A DNA stretch of 64,000 bases. Source: Humulus lupulus (Eukaryota; Streptophyta; Magnoliopsida; Rosales; Cannabaceae). How positions within the stretch are numbered: the stretch's first letter is position 1; every line of letters starts with the position of its first letter. The DNA lies in NCBI RefSeq assembly GCF_963169125.1, contig NC_084800.1, forward strand, positions 146,068,397 through 146,132,396, given 5' to 3'. Shown here piece after piece: positions 58,171 to 64,000 of this stretch. Below the pieces are notes generated by a model. The model was not told where the DNA came from. It did not search any database and saw nothing but the letters and a program-made list of their open reading frames with translations. Position numbers and translations under genes: made by a program.

Positions 58171-59273
58171 GTAAGCTTCTCCTTCTTCATCTTTATCTTT
58201 AAGCTTTTTAAACTTAAAAAATCTATACAAAAAACTTGTTAGAATACACGCATGCCGAAATCCCCTTTGAAATATATCCTTGGATTTTTTATGATAAATC
58301 TTTGTAGAATAGAGACTTTATGGCTAATATAGTATAGTTTACGCTTTGGGTTAGTCAATTTTTCCTCCAATTTCATGAAATTTTGAAAGAAAAATGATTT
58401 CCCATTACACATTGTAATTTTGGGTTCATAGGTTTAAGAGAAGCATATTATATTTTCTTGAGACTTGTTTGAACTCTTGGAATTCCTCTTTTTGAACATG
58501 TTTGCATACTCCAAGATTAAGAAAATATGTTTGTACATCATGCTATGCTCTTTACCTTTAGCCCATCAAACGTGTTCCTTTTGCCATACCTAGCCAATCG
58601 GACCATTGCTTGGTACTCGGGTGTTTTGTTTCCCAGTTGCTCGGACACACATCCTTGCTCCTCGGACACACCCCAGCACCTCTAACACGCCAGCTCCTCA
58701 GACACGCCCAGCCCCTCGGACATGCCCCCAGCCGCTCGAGGCACCGCACAACTGCTCGGAGACATACCCGAATGCTCGGACACACACCAAATCACTCAGG
58801 CACACCAGCTCCTTAACATGCCCAACTCCTCGGGCATGCCTAGCTCCTTGGACATGCTCCCCAGCCACTCGAGCACCGCATAGCCACTCGGACACACACC
58901 CGAATGCTCGAACACACTAACTTCTTGGACACACAAGCTCCTTGGACACACCAGCTACGCAGACATGCCCAACTGCTCGGACACGCCCCATTCCTCAGAC
59001 ACCGCACAGCCGCTCGGACACACATCCCAATGCTAGGACACACACCAAATCACTCGAACACCACCTTAGGCCTTATTCCTTCGAACACCATGCGAAATTC
59101 AAAACAATCTACTTGAATCTCACAAAATTATTATTATTTCCCCTAAAAAATGTCTTTATATGGGGAAAATTAATTTCTCTGATCAAAGAAATTTTTTCAC
59201 TGAGTATTGTATATATTTTTTATTTTTCATTCACTTTCTGTTTGGTTTACTCACCTCCCCTTATTTTTTGTAG
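58171..59273 (+). other. Predicted 5'-UTR intron of the antisense gene
   Basis: Donor TTTAG|GTAAGCTTCT at 58171 and acceptor TTATTTTTTGTAG ending at 59273, with a T-rich tract before it. 1103 bp. No open frame of the gene lies inside, while the CDS begins about 220 bp after the acceptor. A minisatellite lies inside the intron. Confidence 0.5.
58612..59060. repeat. GC-rich minisatellite with ~130-bp higher-order unit
   Basis: Imperfect ~20-bp units around CTCGGACACACCCCAGCTC. A longer unit marked by CACCGCACAGCC...CGAATGCTCGGACAC recurs at 58744, 58876 and 59002 (spacing 132 and 126). Short frames on both strands here are repeat artefacts. Confidence 0.85.
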
Positions 59274-59495
59274 ATTAATCGTTTCGACTACAGGGGAGGT
59301 GACAGCCAAACAGACTCTGATTCCTCAATTCCCGCTTTAAGGGAAACCCTTCCGAGCAGTGATTCTTCTTCCAAATACCCCATGTAATGAACTCCTGAAG
59401 ACCGTCTCCGTCGTCTCAAGAAAATCCATTCGCGATCATCCTTATACTTTCTTCACGAAGATCAGTTCCTTAAGAAACAACACTAACACCAATCA

Positions 59496-60687
59496 ATGAG
59501 GGTGAAGAAGTCTAATCGACTCCCTAAAGAACAAGATCCCTAGGTTGCTCATAGAGCAACACAAAAGATTGTAGAACGAGTACCCTGTGTGGAAGAAAAT
59601 TTATTAGGAGAAGCCGAGACTGAAGCTTCTTCGAAACTCCCTTGCCAAGCTCGAAAAACTGGAAAACCCAAGAGAAAGGTTACCGAAACATTCACCACAG
59701 AAATCCAACAAAATTCTACACTTAGGTTGAGGAAAGAAGAAGACGGTGTGCCTTCCTGGTTTGTAGCTAAGCCTTCTAAGCTACATTCCAAAATGTTTGA
59801 TAAGCATATTGAGACCTTGGGTCTCGAATGAGTGAATGTGATATATCCACACCCTAACCAAAGAGCCAATAATCCTGGTGGAGTTTATTGTGCCTGCTCT
59901 AAGTATAACATTTATGCAGGAGCCACAATCCCCTTGCAACCCTTTTTTAGATCAATAGCAGATTACTTCAATGTGTCTCCCTTCCATATTGCTCCAAAAA
60001 GTGTACAAGCCTTGTCTGCTCTATACATTGTCTACCACTTTCAAGGTTGGATCCCGCCTATCCCTCACGAGATACACTATTTGTTCGATTTTAGGACCAA
60101 CCCCAGTCACAAGAATACATGTTTTTTTCACCTCTTTCATAGGAAAAAAGGGGTTAAGTACCTTCATGGTATAGCCCATAAATCGAACCCTGGGAAATAT
60201 TATACAGAATACTTCTTGACTATAGACAATAAAGCCAACAACCTAGATTTTACACATGCCGGCCTTTTTGATCAACCTCTCCCAACCAAGAAAATGCATG
60301 CTCAGGCAGAAGAACTTGCCAACATGCCTCTAGATGAAAAAGACGTTGAATAGTTGGTCTCCTTAGAGAATCTCCGTCTGGTGGGATTGTTACCGAACAA
60401 CCAAGATATTGTTGTGGGTAGTACGACTGATGAAATTGACACAACTGATTAGTCTAATGCCGATATCGAAGTAGTGACCGACCAGTTTTCTCCTATTTCA
60501 TCCCCTCAACCACGCCGACCAGGTGGTCCCATTATTAGAGAGCCTCCTTTTGAAAAACCTCACCAACCCGCCTTCCCCATCAGGCCTGACAAAGGCAAAA
60601 GTATCGAGCTCTTTAGAGAAGAAAGCTCTTCGTCGGAGGACGAGGACGAGATTTTTAACGAAATTTTGAACTTAGGTTTTGCTGATA
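59496..60687 (+). pseudogene. Tat-1 antisense gene, exon with putative gypsy-type transposon domain
   Basis: From ATG 59496 one frame runs to the splice site at 60687, broken by four stops (TAG 59541 region, TGA 59829-59831, TAG 60351-60353, TAG ~60450). It begins basic (KRKVTETFT), then SWFVAKPSKLHSK. The conserved part (about 59850-60210) shows GVYCACSKYNIYAGATIPL, FNVSPFHIAPKSVQALSALYI, HFQGWIP, FFHLFHRKKGVKYL and KYYTEYFLT. This resembles the plant 'putative gypsy type transposon' domain (PF04195, as I recall it). The end is acidic (SSSSEDEDEIFNE). Function in the family is unknown. It lies antisense to Tat pol, between pol and the 3' LTR. Confidence 0.65.
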
Positions 60688-60790
60688 GTAACCATAATTA
60701 GATTATGTGATGAATTTGTTGAATTTTATTTTTTTACCTATGTTCATTTATTGTTTCTACTAACCCAATTTTTGCTTTACTTTTATGCAG
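60688..60790 (+). other. Predicted intron of the antisense gene
   Basis: GTAACCATAATT...CTTTTATGCAG, 103 bp, T-rich. Splicing joins codon phase 1 and keeps the frame open into MFKQFNTPFAKKG; without splicing the first frame stops at once (TAG 60699-60701). Confidence 0.65.
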
Positions 60791-61779
60791 ATGTAACCAT
60801 GTTCAAGCAATTCAACACCCCATTTGCCAAAAAAGGAAGACTGGTGAAGGTAGCTACTCAACTACTCCGAAACAAGGTTATCAAGACTACGCCACATAAA
60901 TTTTCTTGAGGGAGTCCTTCGTCAATTCCCTAATAAATTTTCTCCCATAGTCATTCTCCCACGTTTGGCTCCTCCGTCAATTCCCTTTAATGCTAGTCTA
61001 CAGACTACTCAGTTGACTTGCTTAAGTGAGCCTCTTCGCGTCGTTGGTGAATGTGACAAAGAGTTACTAAATGATACTCTTCACCATGCAACCACAGCTC
61101 AGACCTTTAAGACTCTACCCCGACAAAGTGTCGAAGTTGTCCTCCACAAAAGCCTTGCTCAAATCAAAAAAATTTACTTTCTTATTGATCACTCGTATTT
61201 TAATATTTCTTTGGTTATTTATTCCAGGGACTTATCCCTGTTAGTCATGCCCAACGCCGAGCAATCGACTATAATGAGTCGATCAAGGTCATGAATGATC
61301 ATTTGGTGGAAGCCCAAGCTAAGATTGAAACTTTGACTAAATTTGAGAAATATCTTCAATCCAAGGCTGAGCAGACAGAGAAGATAATTGTCGATCAGGA
61401 AGGATCTCTAAGGGAGTTGGCTGATGAAAATAAAAGACAGATCCAAACCAACAAGACGTTGACCGACCAGCTAGAGAAAATGACTCATGATAATGAAGAT
61501 TTGAAACAAGACAAAGAAGTTGATCTTACCCATTATGAAGAGATCTGTTTTTACTGCTTCAATCAGATATGGAAGCTAAACAAGCCCCTTAACCTCAACT
61601 TTCTCTTAGAAGAGGCAAGGGCGGAAGATCTTGCCAAATGTGAGGCCAGGGCCGCCAAGGAGGCAGCTAATCCAGCTGGTGTTGTGCCTGCTTCTCCTGC
61701 TCTATCATTTTGACCAGAGGATGTCCCTAATGCTGAGGATGGTGTTGACCAACCAGGCAATATTCTACCCGACCAGTGA
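60791..61779 (+). pseudogene. Tat-1 antisense gene, 3' exons with coiled coil
   Basis: 60791-60909 continues the spliced frame (FAKKGRLVKVATQLL) to a TGA. After a one-base frame change, 60965-61168 encodes LTCLSEPLRVVGECDKELL and VVLHKSLAQIK. A further intron probably lies at 61169-61227: the acceptor TTATTCCAG is clear and the next exon resumes in GLIPVSHAQRRAIDYNES, but the donor GT is missing (AA). The last exon (61228-61779) is a long coiled coil (EAQAKIETLTKFEKYL, LADENKRQIQTNKTL) followed by IWKLNKPLNLNFL and an Ala-rich end; a TGA at 61711-61713 may truncate it. This domain order (gypsy-type domain, then coiled coil) fits the plant family. Confidence 0.6.
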
Positions 61780-62628
61780 GCATTTTGGGCCGAACAGAGA
61801 GCATTCTCAACTTGACTAGTGAAATCTCATTTCTAGTCAGTAGTTTATTATATTTTGCTCATATGGCTAAGATGCCTGACACTTTACTTTACTTTTCTTA
61901 AAACATCCCAAGTTTTTTGTGAATAGTAAAATCTCTTTGATCTATGCCATGAATTTTTCACATGAGTACTTAGTTTTCTAACTTCGAAATTATAGACATT
62001 TCATAAGTCCCTGCTAAGTATAATTTCTCACACTCTTATTGCTTTAACCTTTTATGAGCCTAATGTTTTAATTTCACATGAATATTTGCTTTTAACTTGG
62101 AATTTTGAAAGATGCCAAGTTACTTAAGCTTTTGATAAACAAGTTATCTCAATGGCCATGTCGACTTCAAAAATTTACAAGTCAGCGTAAAAACAACTAT
62201 ATTAATTCGTGCTCTCATTGCCTATGTTAAATTATTTAACAGTATACCCCATGTTCCCCCCAAGTGATCGAGGGTTGTAAGATCCTTGGTCACTTGCTAC
62301 TTGAATGAATCTGTTCGAGAAATTACTACTCGTGAAACACATTGAATATAAAGAAAATATTCAAGTAGTTGTACACTACTTGAACACACTGAGCTGTTGA
62401 ACACTGCCTGATTTTACCGATCAGTTAAACACTGTTCGAAAAATTAACACATGTGCATATTTGTAGCAAGAATCGACTACGCTGCACTTAGTCTCTTTTA
62501 TCTCATAAATTTGAAAAGGACAAAACGTGTCTAATAATGAGTCTCAAACAAACAAAAATTGTTTAAAAAAAATGATTGGTCAGCAAATAACCAGATCATA
62601 AACATACTTAAATAAATACAAGTGGTAT
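61780..62628. other. Noncoding gap between antisense gene and Tat-1 pol
   Basis: About 850 bp, AT-rich. It separates two convergent reading directions. No repeat or coding frame that I can support. Confidence 0.65.
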
Positions 62629-63480
62629 TTATTGATAATATATCCTAAGCTGCTCGCCATTCCAGTAGTTTCTTATCAGCTCACCATTCAGCCTAGAAAG
62701 TTTGTAAGTACCTGGTGGCAAGACTTGCTCGATCTGATAGGGTCCTTCCCAATTTGGTCCTATCACTCCAGCTCCTAAGTCTTTGAACATTCTTCTAAGA
62801 ACCGAATCTTTAACCTAGAACTTTTGATCTTTAACTCTGGAATTGAAATTTCAGGCCACCTTTTGTTGATAAGCAGCAACTCTCATGCTCGCCTTTTCTC
62901 GCTTTTCTTTAATAAAATCCAAAGATTCAGCCAGTAATTGATTGTTCTCATCCTTGTCATAAGTGCTTCTTCGATGGGACGGGGGGTCGATCTCGACCGG
63001 TATCATAGCTTCATAACCATATGCCAAGGAAAAAGGAGTATGGCCAGTTGCTGTCTGAGCAGTGGTTCTGTACGACCAGAGAACTTCTGGTAATTCTTCT
63101 GCCCAACATCATTTAGCTTGCTCGAGTCGCTTCTTTAGGGTGCCTTTCAATGTTTTGTTTAGCACTTCTACTTGCCCATTCACCTGTGGGTGAGCCACCG
63201 AGGAAAAGATCTTCATGATGCCATGCCTAACACAAAAATTAGTAAATAGATCACTATCAAACTGTGTACCATTATCCAACACTATCTTTTTTGGCAGGCC
63301 ATAGCAACATATGATGTTTTTCACCACAATATCTAACACTTTCTTTGACATGATTGTGGCTAATGGTTTAGCTTCAGTCCACTTAGTGAAATAATCCACA
63401 GCAACTACCGTGAACTACACTCCTCCTTTTCCTTTAGGTAGCCTGCCGATCAGATCAATTCCCCATACTGCCAAGGGCTA
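62629..63480 (-). pseudogene. Tat-1 pol: integrase core and C-terminus
   Basis: Minus strand: GIDLIGRLPKGKGG and VDYFTKWTEAKPL (first Asp), CYGLPKKIVLDNGTQFDS (second Asp), AHPQVNGQVEVLNKTLKG (Glu). After a TGA at ~63106-63108 the C-terminal part follows, including TGHTPFSLAYGYEAMIPVE and GPNWEGPYQIEQVLPPGTY, up to the TAA at 62629-62631. Stops: TAG near 63418 and at 63478, TGA at 63106, further ones near 62820-62860. The phrasing fits Tat/Ogre-type integrases and not chromoviruses: no chromodomain. Confidence 0.85.
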
Positions 63481-64000
63481 GGGACTTTGCATTTGTTTTA
63501 AAATATTTGGAGGTGCTCTTGGTATCTTAGAAAATCTCTGACACTTATCACATTTCTTCACATATTCCATGGAGTCCTCGTTCATTGTAGGCCAGAAAAA
63601 TCCTTGTCGGAAAATATTTTTAGACAGACTTTTCACCCCAGTGTGATCTCCAAAAAACCCCTCGTGTACTTTGGCTAATAGGTTTTTCGACTGGTCGAGC
63701 ATCACACACCTGAGTAGTGGCATAGAGTACCATCTTCTACACAACAACCCCTCCATCATGACGTACCGAGCAGCCCATCTCATCGTCCACTTGCCACCAT
63801 TGCAGCTACTGTTAAGGTCCCTTGCTCGAGGTACGTGATGATGGGTGTCATCCAAGTGTCAGTTACAGTAATTGGCATTTCTTCTTGCTCGGTAATAATT
63901 GGGTTTGCTAAGTATTCAACTGGTACTATGTTCAGAGTGTTAGCATTCTTCGTAGTGCTAATTTTGCCAAGGCGTCTGCGTTGGAGTATTACTCTCGTGG
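63481..64000 (-). pseudogene. Tat-1 pol: RNase H end, linker and integrase zinc site (partial)
   Basis: The frame 63478-63855 carries the H2C2 zinc site: VHEGFFGDHTG gives the two His, CDKCQRF the two Cys, with GFFWPTMNEDSMEYVKK between. Upstream (63860-64000) the linker in another frame shows ADALAKLA and TDTWMTPIITYLEQG, so a frameshift lies near 63800-63850. The remaining pol lies right of the window. Confidence 0.83.

Larger units (their letters stand above)
56631..64000 (-). mobile_element. Tat-1: Gypsy (Tat-type) element, minus strand, left part
   Basis: 3' LTR (56631-57755), purine tract, an antisense gene (58003-61779) and minus-strand pol (62629 to the window end). The integrase words match the Tat branch, in which extra ORFs between pol and the 3' LTR, some antisense, are known. 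The left flank TAATA (56626-56630) would be its target duplication; the other end is outside. Confidence 0.85.

Noticed and set aside
58606..59340. Frames of 65-132 codons (Pro/Thr/His-rich or Cys/Arg-rich)
   Set aside because: Products of the minisatellite in all frames; the region fits an intron better than coding sequence.
59496..61779. Independent host gene with coiled coil
   Set aside because: It lies between the Tat-1 3' LTR/purine tract and Tat-1 pol, carries a domain typical of retroelement-linked ORFs, and has several stops; an element-borne antisense gene is more likely.

Overview
The window is plant nuclear DNA made almost entirely of nested LTR retrotransposons. I see no convincing host gene, rRNA, tRNA or CRISPR array. 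The lineages (Tekay- and Galadriel-type chromoviruses, a Tat-type Gypsy element, Ty1/Copia), tRNA-iMet primer sites, GT/AG introns and AT-rich background point to an angiosperm, probably a eudicot; the species cannot be told. Element names here (Copia-A, Copia-B, Gypsy-A, Tekay-1/2/3, Tat-1) are my labels. All alignments between LTRs were made by eye.

Layout. 1-17550: Copia-A, a minus-strand Ty1/Copia element. Its 3' LTR is cut by the window start and its 5' LTR is 15693-17550. It carries a truncated foreign LTR between integrase and RT (2570-5156) and a complete 5.8-kb chromovirus, Gypsy-A (9573-15385, target duplication CTGCG), in its leader. Copia-A itself sits in the 5' LTR of Tekay-1 (17551-27203, plus strand). 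Tekay-1 is also split by a Copia-type solo LTR (21373-23556, duplication ACCAG).

27204-55961: a very degraded plus-strand Copia-B is the base layer, visible only as slivers (27204-27260, 29694-29900, 48001-48990, 55608-55961). Between the slivers lie a solo Tekay-type LTR (27261-29693), Tekay-2 (29901-48000), which contains Tekay-3 (34107-43555, minus, duplication CCTTT), and a 4-kb solo LTR (48991-55607, duplication ATTTC) holding another solo LTR (49930-52551, duplication CCTAG).

55962-64000: a Tekay-type LTR end, a Tat LTR fragment, then the left part of Tat-1. Tat-1 has a 1.1-kb LTR and a minus-strand pol that leaves the window. Between them is an antisense (plus-strand), intron-containing gene with a domain like the 'putative gypsy type transposon' family plus a coiled coil.

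How the parts work together: each element once encoded gag, protease, RT/RNase H and integrase for its own copying, with the LTRs supplying promoter and polyadenylation signals. Nearly all reading frames now carry stops, frameshifts or deletions. Tekay-3 pol and Gypsy-A are the best preserved. The main puzzles are Copia-A, whose LTRs are almost identical although its interior is heavily damaged and holds an element with more diverged LTRs, and the antisense Tat-1 gene. I found no sign of a wholly new biological system.
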